A stretch of DNA of 64,000 bases from Bryobacteraceae bacterium (GTDB lineage Bacteria; Acidobacteriota; Terriglobia; Bryobacterales; Bryobacteraceae). This document shows, piece after piece, positions 35,338 through 44,262 of this stretch (its first letter is position 1; each line of letters starts with the position of its first letter). The stretch is from NCBI GenBank assembly GCA_026002875.1, contig BPGE01000001.1, positions 3,596,001-3,660,000 on the forward strand, in the 5' to 3' direction. Position numbers and translations under genes: made by a program. The notes under the pieces are model-generated. The model saw only the letters and a list, made by a program, of their open reading frames with translations. It ran no database searches and was not told the DNA's origin.

Positions 35338-36569
35338 CAGCCCGCAACGCGCGCCCCCTGCGCGACGCCGCCCGGTTGTGGACGCCTGCGGCCACGATGC
35401 TGCTCGCCTCCCTGATCAGCTACATCGACCGCAACACGCTGGCCCTGCTGGCGCCGACGATCCTCTCCGAATGCGGCCTGACGGCGGAACAATACGGCTG
35501 GATTCTGTCTTCGTTCTCCGTCGCGTACATGGCGGGCAATCCGCTGTGGGGCCGGTGGCTGGACCGCGCCGGCGTGCGCCGCACGATGGGCGCGGCCGTG
35601 TCGTTATGGACGGCCGCCTCAGCCGCGCATGCGCTCCTTTCCAGCTTCTGGAGCTTCGCCGCGGCCCGCGCGCTGCTGGGCTTCGGAGAAGGAGCGACGT
35701 TCCCCGGCGGACTGCGCACCGTGGTGCAGACGCTGCCCGAGGGGTTGCGCAGCCGCGGCGCGGCGCTGGCCTACAGCGGCGGATCTCTGGGCGCGGTGCT
35801 GACGCCCGTCATCATCACGCCCGTGTTTGCCGCCTTCGGCTGGCGCGCCGCGTTTCTCTTCACCGGCGTCATCGGCCTTCTGTGGCTTCTGCTGTGGCGC
35901 CGCGTCAGCCTGCGCGAGGAGCTGCGGCGCCCGCACGTCGCGGCCAACCGCCCGCAGGCGCGGCTCGACTGGCGCGACCGGCGGTTGTGGGCCTTCATCG
36001 CCTCCTATGCGCTCGGCTGCCTGCCGCTGGCCTTCGTTCTGTACCAGGCGCCGCTGTACTTCGGCCGCGCGCTGGGCAAGACGCAGATCGAGATCGGCCG
36101 GGTGCTGTGGATTCCGCCTCTCGGGTGGGAGTGCGGCTATTTCTTCTGGGGCTGGCTGGCGGACCGGCTGGCGCGCGGGCGCGAGGACTCGACCTCTGTC
36201 TTCCGGGCCTTGACTCTGGCGGCGCTGGCAGGCACGCTGCCGCTGGCCTTCGGCGCGCGGATCGGCTCGTTCGGCTGGCTGCTGGCGCTGCTGTTCTGGG
36301 CCATGTTCATCGCCGGCGGCAACGTGATCGTCAGCCTGAGCTATGCCACGCGCGTGGTGGCGCCGGAACATGCCGGGCTGCTCGCGGGGCTGGGCGCCGG
36401 TTCATGGTCGGCTTTTGTCGCCCTGGCTATGCCGTTCTTTGGCCGGCTGATGGATCAGCGCGCGTGGGACGAGGCGTTCTTCGCCGCCGCCGCGATTCCG
36501 GTGGCTGGCTTCTCGCTCTGGCTGGCCCTGGCCCGCCGCAAAACTCAGCCTGCCGGCTGGCGCAGATAG
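35334..36569 (+). CDS. MFS transporter, ACS/hexuronate-like
   Basis: The 411-residue protein has twelve predicted membrane spans and the MFS loop 2-3 motif (GNPLWGRWLDRAGVRR). The first span contains SYIDRNTLALLAP, like anion:cation symporters (ExuT/GudP type) that take up sugar acids. The start is GTG 35334, overlapping the deacetylase stop, so both are probably made from one mRNA. The longer open frame upstream (to 35265) lies inside the deacetylase gene and is not used. The last 25 bases overlap the convergent PIG-L gene. Confidence 0.88.
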   Translation: MTARNARPLRDAARLWTPAATMLLASLISYIDRNTLALLAPTILSECGLTAEQYGWILSSFSVAYMAGNPLWGRWLDRAGVRRTMGAAVSLWTAASAAHALLSSFWSFAAARALLGFGEGATFPGGLRTVVQTLPEGLRSRGAALAYSGGSLGAVLTPVIITPVFAAFGWRAAFLFTGVIGLLWLLLWRRVSLREELRRPHVAANRPQARLDWRDRRLWAFIASYALGCLPLAFVLYQAPLYFGRALGKTQIEIGRVLWIPPLGWECGYFFWGWLADRLARGREDSTSVFRALTLAALAGTLPLAFGARIGSFGWLLALLFWAMFIAGGNVIVSLSYATRVVAPEHAGLLAGLGAGSWSAFVALAMPFFGRLMDQRAWDEAFFAAAAIPVAGFSLWLALARRKTQPAGWRR

Positions 36570-37309
36570 GGCTCGAGCAGTTCCTGCAACAGCGGAGTGC
36601 GCGGGTAGGCGTGGCCCATGTACTGCCTCCAGCCCTCGGCCCACTCTGTTCCGCAGAGGCGGCCCCGGCTGCGGGTCCACTCCTCCATCGTTTCCAGGTA
36701 ATCGTCCATGCCGTGCTGCTTCTTCAGCCACTCCCGCTGGCTGGCATGGGCGGCCAGCATGCGGCGCTTGGTCTCCATGACGCTGGCGACGTCGATGAAG
36801 AAGTGCGCCGGCACCACCTGGCCTTCCCGGTCGATTCCCTCCGCAGGATCCATGTAGTACAGGTGCGGGATGGCCGGAATCGCATGGGCCTGATCGTAGG
36901 CCTGCGTCTGGTAGTTGGGGGCGGATGCGCCGAAACAGGCGTCTGTGACCAGCCGACTGGTGGCCTCGTGATCGCAGTGATAATCGCGCGGCGAAGCTGT
37001 GAGCACGATGTCCGGACGGAAGCGGCGGATCGCCGCCGTCACGCGGCGGCGCGAAGGATCGTCGACAAAGATGGCCAGGTCCTTGAAGCCCAGCACGTGA
37101 TGCTCGGCGCCGATTACCGCCGCCGCGCGCTGCGCCTCCAGCCGCCGGATGTCGGCGATCTCCTCCGGCCCGTGCTCCGTGCTGCCGCAGTCGCCCGAGG
37201 TCATCGTCAGGATCACCACCGCATGGCCCGCCTGCGCCAGCAGCGCCAGCGTGCCTCCGGCCAGAAACTCGGCATCGTCGGGGTGGGCGTGGATGCAGAC
37301 AATTCTCAT
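36545..37309 (-). CDS. PIG-L family deacetylase
   Basis: The 254-residue protein has the LmbE/PIG-L zinc motif A-H-P-D-D at residues 8-12 (IHAHPDDAEFLAGGTL), a SGDCGSTEH loop, and the third ligand region in SPRDYHCDHEAT. Family members deacetylate GlcNAc-linked substrates such as bacillithiol or mycothiol precursors and sugars. It is cytoplasmic. The ATG 37309 overlaps the stop of the small zinc-finger gene upstream (ATGA), making it the last of three coupled genes. Confidence 0.88.
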   Translation of the reverse strand: MRIVCIHAHPDDAEFLAGGTLALLAQAGHAVVILTMTSGDCGSTEHGPEEIADIRRLEAQRAAAVIGAEHHVLGFKDLAIFVDDPSRRRVTAAIRRFRPDIVLTASPRDYHCDHEATSRLVTDACFGASAPNYQTQAYDQAHAIPAIPHLYYMDPAEGIDREGQVVPAHFFIDVASVMETKRRMLAAHASQREWLKKQHGMDDYLETMEEWTRSRGRLCGTEWAEGWRQYMGHAYPRTPLLQELLEPYLRQPAG

Positions 37310-37482
37310 GACGATTGTTCCAGGCTGACCCTGACCAGTTCGCACTCGCAGCAGTCGCTGCAGCGGCGGCACTTCGCGCACAGATGGTTGTCGCAGGCGT
37401 CCTTGGTGCACCAGACGCAGATGCGCGCGGCCGGCTCGCCGCAGATGCTGCAGGGGAACGTCATCGGCGCGGCGGCGTTCAT
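37306..37482 (-). CDS. Small Cys-rich zinc-finger-like protein
   Basis: The 58 residues hold ten cysteines and a histidine arranged as CSICGEPAARICVWCTKDAC, DNHLCAKCRRC and SDCCEC, which is the pattern of a B-box/RING-like or double zinc-ribbon module. There is no signal peptide. It is coupled by ATGA overlaps on both sides: to the exported protein gene upstream (37479-38012) and to the PIG-L deacetylase downstream. Function is unknown; it may be a binding adaptor. Confidence 0.75.
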   Translation of the reverse strand: MNAAAPMTFPCSICGEPAARICVWCTKDACDNHLCAKCRRCSDCCECELVRVSLEQSS

Positions 37483-38012
37483 TTGCGGGGCCCCTGTTTC
37501 AACGTCTGCTCTCTGCACCGTTGCGCCTCCTGTTCGGCGGTCTCCCATTCGCGCTCGCGCACGGCGGACAGCTCCAGCACGTGGCGCCGGAGCCACTCGC
37601 GGTCGCTCGAAGCCGCCAGCTCGCTGTCCAGCAGATCGGCCACGGCCGGGTTCTGGTAACGCCGCACCGCTTCGCTGAGCGACCGGGCGAGGTTGACGAA
37701 CGTTTCCAGCCGCACCATCGTCTCGACGGCCACCGTCAGGCGGTTCGGCCTCTCGCCGAGCCGGGCGGCGGCGTCCAGAACGTAGTTCAGGGTCTCGAGA
37801 CAGTCTCTGTATTGCTGCTCGTACTGCTTCGGCGCGCCAGCGGCGGTCCACCGCTCCGGCTGCAACCGCTCCAGAAGCGGCCGGACCCGTTCCAGGCCTT
37901 CGGCCAGCTTCGCGGCGCGCGGCTTCAGCTCCCAGTCCGGCAGCAACCCCGCCTCCGGAGAGGCGGCGGGGGGTTGCGCCGCCAGCAGCAGGAATGCGAT
38001 CTGCGCGAACAC
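37479..38012 (-). CDS. Exported helical protein of unknown function
   Basis: Starting at GTG 38012 the protein has 177 residues, with a signal peptide (FAQIAFLLLAAQPPAASP) and an almost fully helical mature part rich in Arg, Glu and Leu. No domain is recognised. A TACACT box (38022-38027, minus strand) sits nine bases before the GTG and there is no Shine-Dalgarno, which favours this start over ATG 38075. It heads a three-gene operon with the Cys-rich finger protein and the PIG-L deacetylase. Confidence 0.6.
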   Translation of the reverse strand: MFAQIAFLLLAAQPPAASPEAGLLPDWELKPRAAKLAEGLERVRPLLERLQPERWTAAGAPKQYEQQYRDCLETLNYVLDAAARLGERPNRLTVAVETMVRLETFVNLARSLSEAVRRYQNPAVADLLDSELAASSDREWLRRHVLELSAVREREWETAEQEAQRCREQTLKQGPRK

Positions 38013-38176
38013 TCTGAAGCCAGTGTACCTGCAAGCAGCCGCGGCTGCACAGGTCCTTCCGCGATTCTCCTCCATGTCCGGGACCGCATGGAGACGACCC
38101 CAAATGGAAACGAAGCGGAGAGAATGGCTGCGGGAGGCAGAGGCCGAGTCAGCAGAGAAAAAGGGCGCGGGCCGGG

Positions 38177-38980
38177 TCAGTTGCCCGGCGGAGGCGGCGG
38201 CGGAGGCGGAGGCGTCGCACCCGTATCGCCCGGCAGCCCGCCACCGGCCGGCGGCGGAGGCACTGTGCCCCCGGTCGGCACGCCGCCCCCGCCTCCCGGG
38301 AGCCGGGGAGTCCGCACCAGGATCTGCCAGACGATATCCGCCATCAGCTGCATCACACGGCCCCGGTCAAGGCGCCGCAACGCCGACAGCGGGCTGTTGC
38401 GGTACACGACGAGTTCTTCGCCGGCGTTCAGAATCTTGGGGTCGCCGTCGCGGGGCATCAGACGGTGCTCGACTGCCACCTGCCCTTCTTCAACGACAAT
38501 GTGCGTCGTCTCGTCGGAGGGATCCACGCTGACGTCGAACACGGTGCCGCGCACCGAGATGACCGCCGTGGGCGTGTGCACCCGGTTGAAATTCGGCGCG
38601 CCGCCCAGCTTCTGGATCTGCACCCGGATGCGCCCGAGCCACACGTCCACCAGGTCCTTCCAGTTGCCGCTGTTGGCCCGGAAGGTCACCCGGGAGTTCG
38701 GGAAAACCTCGAACGTGCTGCCATCGGCGACCCGGAACACGGCGTACCCGTCCGGTCCGGTCACGATAATCTGTTGAGGGAGCACCAGATCGCCCGAGTT
38801 GACCGCCCAAAGGTAGGAGTCGCGCAGAAGGGACACGTTGCCCTGCACCGTCACCGCAGTGGCGGCTGCGGAGCTGGCGGAGCTGTTCCAGAACTGCGCG
38901 CAGACGGGCAGCGCCATCAGCGGCAGCAGTGCAACGGCCGCCGCCAACCGGAGATACGGCAGCTGTGCGGTCCTCGTCAT
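38177..38980 (-). CDS. FecR domain-containing exported protein with Gly/Pro-rich tail
   Basis: The 267-residue protein has a signal peptide (LRLAAAVALLPLMALPVCAQ) and a FecR domain (about residues 45-190): VQGNVSLLRD, GDLVLPQQIIVTGPDGYAVFRVADGSTFEVFP and TPTAVISVRGTVFDV. The last 45 residues are Gly/Pro-rich and end in nine consecutive prolines and GN. Unlike classical FecR it has no N-terminal cytoplasmic segment and no adjacent sigma factor or transporter gene, so an iron role is not supported. FecR folds of this stand-alone type are common in acidobacteria. GAGG precedes the ATG. Confidence 0.8.
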   Translation of the reverse strand: MTRTAQLPYLRLAAAVALLPLMALPVCAQFWNSSASSAAATAVTVQGNVSLLRDSYLWAVNSGDLVLPQQIIVTGPDGYAVFRVADGSTFEVFPNSRVTFRANSGNWKDLVDVWLGRIRVQIQKLGGAPNFNRVHTPTAVISVRGTVFDVSVDPSDETTHIVVEEGQVAVEHRLMPRDGDPKILNAGEELVVYRNSPLSALRRLDRGRVMQLMADIVWQILVRTPRLPGGGGGVPTGGTVPPPPAGGGLPGDTGATPPPPPPPPPGN

Positions 38981-39120
38981 CGGGACCTCGAAGCTCTAAT
39001 GTACCACCAAAATTGCCGAGCAAGAATAGGTCCGCCCCCTGAATTCATTGAAATGTCAACACGATGCCTGCAGCGAAATCAATGGCCAGCCGATTCTGTC
39101 AGGGTAGAATGGACGCAGGC

Positions 39121-40986
39121 ATGAGTCGAACTGCCACAGTCCTCTTTCTGGCTGCCCTGGCTGCGGCCCCGTCTGCCCTCCGTGCGCAGGCCTTCTCGTG
39201 GCGCCAGATCGGCAACACCTCCCTGGTGGCGGGCCAGGCGTCGGTGGCAGGCGGCCCTGTGGAGCGCGTGTGGTTCGACCCGTCCGGCAGGCTGATGGTG
39301 ATGGCGCCCGGCGGAAGGATCTTTGCGAGCGACGGCCAGGCAGGCTGGACGGAAGCAGGGGAACTCCCGTCCCCTCCGCCCGCGGTCAACAGCGCTGCGG
39401 CCCCGGAGGCGGGCGCGCGCGTCCTGTCGGCAGGCGGCGTCCGGTACGCCGGAGGCCGCCATGTGTGGCGCTCCGAAGACGGCGGATTGTCCTGGAAGAA
39501 CCTGACGGCGTGGGCGGGCGGGTCGCTGCTGGGCGGCGCAGTCCGGGATCTGGCCGCCGACCCCCGCGACCCGGAAAGAATCGCCGCCGCGACGGACTCC
39601 GGCGTCTGGATCTCGCTGGATGGCGGCCGCTCCTGGACCGGAATGAACGAAGGGCTGCCGTCTCTTGCCGTGCGCCGGATTCTGGCGGCGCCCGCGGGCA
39701 GCCGCGGCGTGCGGATCGCCGTGGATCGCGGCGGGCGGCTGGAGGAGTTCGAATGGTACCCGGGCCAGCGGCTGGGGTGGTTCCCCGCGCCGGAAGGGCT
39801 GATCGAGCGGGAAGAAGCGCAGCGGGCGCGCTGGAGCGCCGAGCTGGGGGCCGTAATCACGGCCGTCGCCGCCTCAGGCGGGACGCTCTATCTCGGGAGC
39901 AGCGACGGGCGGCTGTACGCCAGCGCCGACGGGGGCGGCGCCTGGAGAACGTTCGACTCCAGCGGTGCAGGCGCGGTTTTGCGGATCTGGACGGACGGCT
40001 CGGACCGGAACTTCGCGCTTGCAGCCTTGGCCGCCGGCGGCGAGGGAGCGCCGCGCCTGATGCGCACCCTCAACGGCGGCGCGTGGTGGGACGATCTGTC
40101 GCCGGGTCTGCCGCCCGGCGACGTCTTCTCCGTCGCGGCGGACCGGGAAACCGGCGCCATCTACGCTGCCACCTCGAAAGGCCTGTACTGGACTCTGGGA
40201 GATTTGCGGAATCCCGCCCCTCCGACAGCCTGGCAGCCTGCGGGTCCGGGGCTGCCCCGCGGAGCGGTGCGGGACGTGCGGCTGGACGACAACGGGCTGA
40301 CGCTGTTGGCGGCGGTGGAAGGATATGGCGTGTTCGCCGCGCCTGCGCCGCACCGGCGGCGCGCCCCGAGGCTCGTGCACAGCGCGGATCTCTCCTCGCG
40401 GCCCGCCGCGCCGGGCGCCCTGATGACGCTCGTCGGAGCGCGCGCCAGCTCGGCCGTGGCGGGCGGCCGCGCCGCCCCGGTGCTCGACGCCGGCGAGGAG
40501 CAGTCGCAGATCCAGCTTCCTTTTGAATTGACCGGCGCCTCGGTCGAGGTCGCGCTGCAGACGGGCGCGCAACGGATGGCCTTCGGGCTGGCTCTGGCGC
40601 CTGCCTCGCCGGCCATCCTTGTCGATCACGAAGGCACGCCGATGGTGCTCGACGCAGACACGGGCGCTCCCGTCGAGCTGATGCATCCGGCCCGTCCCGG
40701 CATGACGCTCCAGATCCTGATGAGCGGTCTGGGGCGCGTGGAGCCTGTCTGGCCGGCCGGGACGCCGGCGCCGCTGGCGAATCCGCCCGCGGTGACGGTT
40801 CCCGTGCGCGCATGGCTGGGCATGGTTCCGCTGGAAGTGCGGCGCGCCACGCTGGCGCCGGGGTATGTGGGATTTTATCTGGTGGAGGCGGAGCTGCCCG
40901 CCCTGCTCGACGAGGGCATCCATCAGCTGATCGTCGAAGCAGGCGGAATTCGCAGCAACCCGGTGCGCATTTACGCCGTTCCATGA
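39121..40986 (+). CDS. Exported beta-propeller protein with Solibacter-type C-terminal domain
   Basis: After a signal peptide (ATVLFLAALAAAPSALRAQ), residues 30-400 form a propeller with Asp-box repeats (SEDGGLSWKNL, SLDGGRSWTGM, SADGGGAWRTF, TLNGGAWWDDL), like sialidases and sortilin-type proteins, but without a recognised active site. The last 200 residues match the pattern of the C-terminal domain that is repeated in Solibacter proteins: a start like AAPGALMTLVG, IQLPFEL, a middle GMTLQILMSGLGRV, and an end IHQLIVEAGGIRSNPVRIY. A TAGAAT box (39105-39110) lies ten bases before the ATG. The stop overlaps a possible ATG of the next gene. Confidence 0.8.
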   Translation: MSRTATVLFLAALAAAPSALRAQAFSWRQIGNTSLVAGQASVAGGPVERVWFDPSGRLMVMAPGGRIFASDGQAGWTEAGELPSPPPAVNSAAAPEAGARVLSAGGVRYAGGRHVWRSEDGGLSWKNLTAWAGGSLLGGAVRDLAADPRDPERIAAATDSGVWISLDGGRSWTGMNEGLPSLAVRRILAAPAGSRGVRIAVDRGGRLEEFEWYPGQRLGWFPAPEGLIEREEAQRARWSAELGAVITAVAASGGTLYLGSSDGRLYASADGGGAWRTFDSSGAGAVLRIWTDGSDRNFALAALAAGGEGAPRLMRTLNGGAWWDDLSPGLPPGDVFSVAADRETGAIYAATSKGLYWTLGDLRNPAPPTAWQPAGPGLPRGAVRDVRLDDNGLTLLAAVEGYGVFAAPAPHRRRAPRLVHSADLSSRPAAPGALMTLVGARASSAVAGGRAAPVLDAGEEQSQIQLPFELTGASVEVALQTGAQRMAFGLALAPASPAILVDHEGTPMVLDADTGAPVELMHPARPGMTLQILMSGLGRVEPVWPAGTPAPLANPPAVTVPVRAWLGMVPLEVRRATLAPGYVGFYLVEAELPALLDEGIHQLIVEAGGIRSNPVRIYAVP

Positions 40987-41000
40987 GTGTGGGAGGTCCG

Positions 41001-41537
41001 ATGAACGTTCTGCGCCTTGCCTTGCCGGCCATCGCCGCCGCCTGTTTCGTCTTTGCTCAGGACAAGGGTGAAAAGCTGGCGCCTTACTATCCGACACCGG
41101 AGACGGTGGTGGAACGGATGCTGAAGCTGGGCGGGTTGAAGCCCGGAGAGAAGGTCTACGACCTCGGCTCCGGCGACGGCCGCATCGTGATCATGGCCGC
41201 GGACCGCTTCAAAGCCAACGCCGTGGGCGTGGAGTTCGACGAGGACCTGGTGAAGCAGTCCTCGGACCGCATCCGCGCCCTCGGGCTGGAGAAGCGCGCC
41301 CGCATCATCCACGGCGACCTGCTGCAGCAGAACTATTCCGACGCCGACCTGATCACCATTTACCTGCTGCCCTCGGCGGTCGAGAAAGCGCGCCCGCTGC
41401 TCGAAAAACAGCTGAAGAAGGGCGCGCGCGTGGTGGCGCACGATTTCGGCATTCCCGGCTGGACGCCCGTCAAGGAAGAGCATATCGAGGACGACGGCGA
41501 AGGCCGTGCGCACACGCTCTACCTGTACGTGAGGTAG
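41001..41537 (+). CDS. SAM-dependent methyltransferase-like protein with signal peptide
   Basis: The 178-residue protein has an N-terminal signal (LRLALPAIAAACFVFAQ) and a class I methyltransferase fold with the SAM loop VYDLGSGDGRIVIMAA, acidic VGVEFDEDLV and post-motif IHGDLL. The substrate is unknown; this group of short exported methyltransferase-like proteins has no established reaction. ATG 41001 is preceded by GGGAGG; an ATG at 40983 overlapping the upstream stop is an alternative. It lies eight bases before the histidine kinase gene and is probably co-transcribed with it. Confidence 0.8.
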   Translation: MNVLRLALPAIAAACFVFAQDKGEKLAPYYPTPETVVERMLKLGGLKPGEKVYDLGSGDGRIVIMAADRFKANAVGVEFDEDLVKQSSDRIRALGLEKRARIIHGDLLQQNYSDADLITIYLLPSAVEKARPLLEKQLKKGARVVAHDFGIPGWTPVKEEHIEDDGEGRAHTLYLYVR

Positions 41538-41544
41538 ACGCGGC

Positions 41545-42711
41545 ATGATCTACGCCGACCAGATGGTGCTTCCGTACCTCTGGCGGCGCTATCTCAGCGT
41601 GCTCCGGGCGCTGGTCACCGGCGCCTGCCTCGGCATCCTGCTGGAAGAGGGCGGGCTCGAATCCGCTACCTGGGTCTTCATCCTCTCCGTCGTCACGGTC
41701 TACAGCCTGGTGTCCATCTTCTGGCGCTGGGCGGAACGGCTGGACCGCGGCGGGCTGCTGAACACGGCCCTCGACGTGGCCGCGTTCCTGCTGTGCGTGG
41801 TGCTGGCCGGAGAACAGCGCTTCTGGCTGCAGGCGATTGCGGCGTTCTATCTGTTTCTGGCGGCGGCGACGCTGCTCGAGTGGCGCGACGTGCTGCTGAC
41901 CACGGTGCTCACGCTGGCTTTCGTCAACAGCGTGCAACCCGCCGGCATGGACCGCCTGCAGCCGCTGCTGCTGATCCTGGGCATGTTCGGCTGCATCGTC
42001 GCGCTGCAGCGGCAAAGCCTTCTTGACCGCCTTTCGGCCGCTTCGCGGCAGGCCGTGCTCAGCCGCCTGGAGGCCCAGAAAGCGCGCGAGGACGAGCGGG
42101 AGCGCATCGCCGCGGATTTCCACGACGGCCCTCTGCAGAGCTTCATTTCCATCCAGATGCGGCTCGAGATCCTGCGCAAGATGCTCGAGCGCAATTTCGA
42201 CGCGGGCATGCAGGAGCTGCGGGAGCTCCAGCAGATCTGCGCCCGCCAGGTGACCGAAGTGCGCAGCTTCATCCGCGGCATGCGCCCGGTGGAAGTCGAC
42301 GGCGCCGGACTGGCGGCCGCTCTGCGATCCACCGCCGGCTTCTTCCAGAAAGACTCGGGCATCCCCACCACGTTCCGCGCCGCCGCGGAGGCGATGCACG
42401 ACGATCTCGAAGCGCGTCCCGAGATCATCCAGATCGTCCGCGAGGCGCTCAACAATATCCGCAAGCACTCGGCCGCCTCCCGCGCCGCCGTGACCCTCGA
42501 CCGCCAGAACGGCCAGATCCTGCTGCGCATCGAGGACGACGGCACGGGCTACCCCTTCTCGGGACGCTTTACGCTCGAAGAGCTCGAGCTGCTGCGCCTC
42601 GGCCCGCAGAGCATCATGCGCCGCGTGCGCGCTCTCGACGGCAGCCTCGTCGTCGACTCCCACCCGGCGCGCGGGTCGGAGCTCGAGATCCGCCTCCCGG
42701 TGGAGCCGTGA
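41545..42711 (+). CDS. Membrane sensor histidine kinase, HisKA_3 (NarL-system type)
   Basis: The 388-residue kinase has five to six N-terminal membrane spans (residues 15-160), a coiled linker, a HisKA_3 dimerisation domain with the phosphoacceptor in ERIAADFHDGPLQSF (about residues 187-201), and a HATPase with N-box EALNNIRKHS and D-x-G-x-G in EDDGTGYPF. Kinases of this class pair with NarL/LuxR-type regulators, but no response regulator gene is adjacent. The stimulus is unknown. Confidence 0.88.
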   Translation: MIYADQMVLPYLWRRYLSVLRALVTGACLGILLEEGGLESATWVFILSVVTVYSLVSIFWRWAERLDRGGLLNTALDVAAFLLCVVLAGEQRFWLQAIAAFYLFLAAATLLEWRDVLLTTVLTLAFVNSVQPAGMDRLQPLLLILGMFGCIVALQRQSLLDRLSAASRQAVLSRLEAQKAREDERERIAADFHDGPLQSFISIQMRLEILRKMLERNFDAGMQELRELQQICARQVTEVRSFIRGMRPVEVDGAGLAAALRSTAGFFQKDSGIPTTFRAAAEAMHDDLEARPEIIQIVREALNNIRKHSAASRAAVTLDRQNGQILLRIEDDGTGYPFSGRFTLEELELLRLGPQSIMRRVRALDGSLVVDSHPARGSELEIRLPVEP

Positions 42712-42745
42712 CGCGCCTTCCCTTCCGGCCTTTACAATCGAATGC

Positions 42746-44224
42746 ATGAGCACCGCCGCTCCCAGGCTCGCCACGCCCGAGCAGCTCGAACTCTACGAGC
42801 CCGTCATCGGACTCGAAGTCCACGTCCAGCTCGGCACGCGCACCAAGATTTTCTGCGGCTGCCCCAATGAATTCGGCGCCGCGCCCAACACCAATGTCTG
42901 CCCTGTCTGCCTCGGCATGCCCGGCGCCCTGCCGGTGCTCAACCGCGCCGCCGTCGAGCTTGGCATTCGCGCCGCGCTGGCGCTGCATTGCGAAGTCCGC
43001 CGCCGCAGCATCTTCGCGCGCAAAAACTACTTCTACCCGGACCTGCCCAAGGGCTACCAGATTTCGCAGTACGATCAGCCGCTGGCCGAACACGGCTGGG
43101 TGGAGATTCAGACGCCCTCGGGTCCGCGCCGCATCGGCGTGCGCCGCCTGCATCTCGAAGACGACGCCGGAAAGAGCTCCCACGAGGGCTACCGCGACAG
43201 CGACCGCTTCTCGTACGTCGATCTGAACCGCACAGGTTCGCCCCTGGCTGAAATCGTCAGCGAGCCCGACCTGCGCAGCCCCGACGAAGCCTACGAGTAC
43301 CTGACCGAACTGAAGCTCGCCATGCAGTTCGCCGGCGTGTCCAACTGCGACATGGAAAAGGGCAACCTGCGCTGCGACGCCAACGTCAGCGTCCGCCGCC
43401 GCGGCGCGGCGGAATTCGGCACGAAGGTGGAAATCAAGAACCTCAATTCGTTCCGCTTCCTCCGCCAGGCGCTGTTTTTCGAGATCTCGCGGCAGGTGGC
43501 CGTGCTCGAGTCCGGCGGCCGCATCGTGCAGGAGACGCGCCTCTATGATCCGGAACTGGACGAGACGTTCTCCATGCGCAGCAAGGAAGAGGCGCACGAC
43601 TACCGCTACTTTCCCGAGCCCGACCTGCTGCCGCTGACCGTCAGCGAGGAATGGCTGGATTCGATCCGGCGCACGATGCCCGCCATGCCGGCGGAACTCC
43701 GCCGTCGTTTCGTGGAAGAGTACGGGCTGCGCGAGTATGACGCGCAGGTGCTGACCGCCTCCCGGGAACTGGCCGATTACTTCATGGCCGTCGTCGAATC
43801 CTGCGGCGATGCGCGCGCCGCCGCCAACTGGGTGACCGGCGATCTGGCTGCGCTCCTGAACGCCGCGAGCCTGGACATCTCCCTCTGCCCCGTGCCGCCG
43901 CAAGGGCTCGGCGAGTTGATCACGCTCATCCAGAAGGGCGAGCTGACCGGCAAGCTGGCGAAGGAAATCCTGCCGAAGATGTTCGAATCCCGCGAAAGCG
44001 CCCGCGCCATCATGGAGCGCGAGGGGCTGCGGGCCATGTCGGACACAGGCGAGCTGGAACGGATCATCGATCAGGTGATCGAAGCCAACCCGAAGCAGCT
44101 TGAGCAGTACCGCAGCGGCAAGACGAGCGTGCTGCAGTTTTTCGTCGGCCAGGTGATGAAGGCGACGCGCGGCCAGGCCAATCCGGCCGCCGTGAGCGAG
44201 CTGCTCAAACAGAAGCTCTCCTGA
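42746..44224 (+). CDS. gatB: Asp/Glu-tRNA amidotransferase subunit B
   Basis: The 492-residue subunit activates the mischarged Asp-tRNA(Asn) or Glu-tRNA(Gln) for amidation by GatCAB. The N-terminal signature YEPVIGLEVHVQL, the zinc-type CGCPNEF and CPVCLGMPG pairs, DLNRTGSPLAEIVSEPD and the C-terminal YqeY-like helical domain (LQFFVGQVMKATRGQANP) are complete. TACAAT (42733-42738) is seven bases before the ATG with no Shine-Dalgarno. gatA and gatC are not in the window. The stop is followed after six bases by the inverted-repeat element. Confidence 0.95.
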   Translation: MSTAAPRLATPEQLELYEPVIGLEVHVQLGTRTKIFCGCPNEFGAAPNTNVCPVCLGMPGALPVLNRAAVELGIRAALALHCEVRRRSIFARKNYFYPDLPKGYQISQYDQPLAEHGWVEIQTPSGPRRIGVRRLHLEDDAGKSSHEGYRDSDRFSYVDLNRTGSPLAEIVSEPDLRSPDEAYEYLTELKLAMQFAGVSNCDMEKGNLRCDANVSVRRRGAAEFGTKVEIKNLNSFRFLRQALFFEISRQVAVLESGGRIVQETRLYDPELDETFSMRSKEEAHDYRYFPEPDLLPLTVSEEWLDSIRRTMPAMPAELRRRFVEEYGLREYDAQVLTASRELADYFMAVVESCGDARAAANWVTGDLAALLNAASLDISLCPVPPQGLGELITLIQKGELTGKLAKEILPKMFESRESARAIMEREGLRAMSDTGELERIIDQVIEANPKQLEQYRSGKTSVLQFFVGQVMKATRGQANPAAVSELLKQKLS

Positions 44225-44230
44225 ACCCGA

Positions 44231-44262
44231 AAAAGGGGACAGGAACACAATTCCCCTTTTCT
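44231..44262 (+). repeat. Left 32 bp inverted-repeat arm (hairpin with AAAAGGGG/CCCCTTTT stem)
   Basis: The arm is a perfect inverted copy of 44824-44855. Within itself AAAAGGGG (44231-44238) and CCCCTTTT (44253-44260) pair, making a hairpin that ends in T4, so it can also terminate gatB transcription. Confidence 0.9.
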
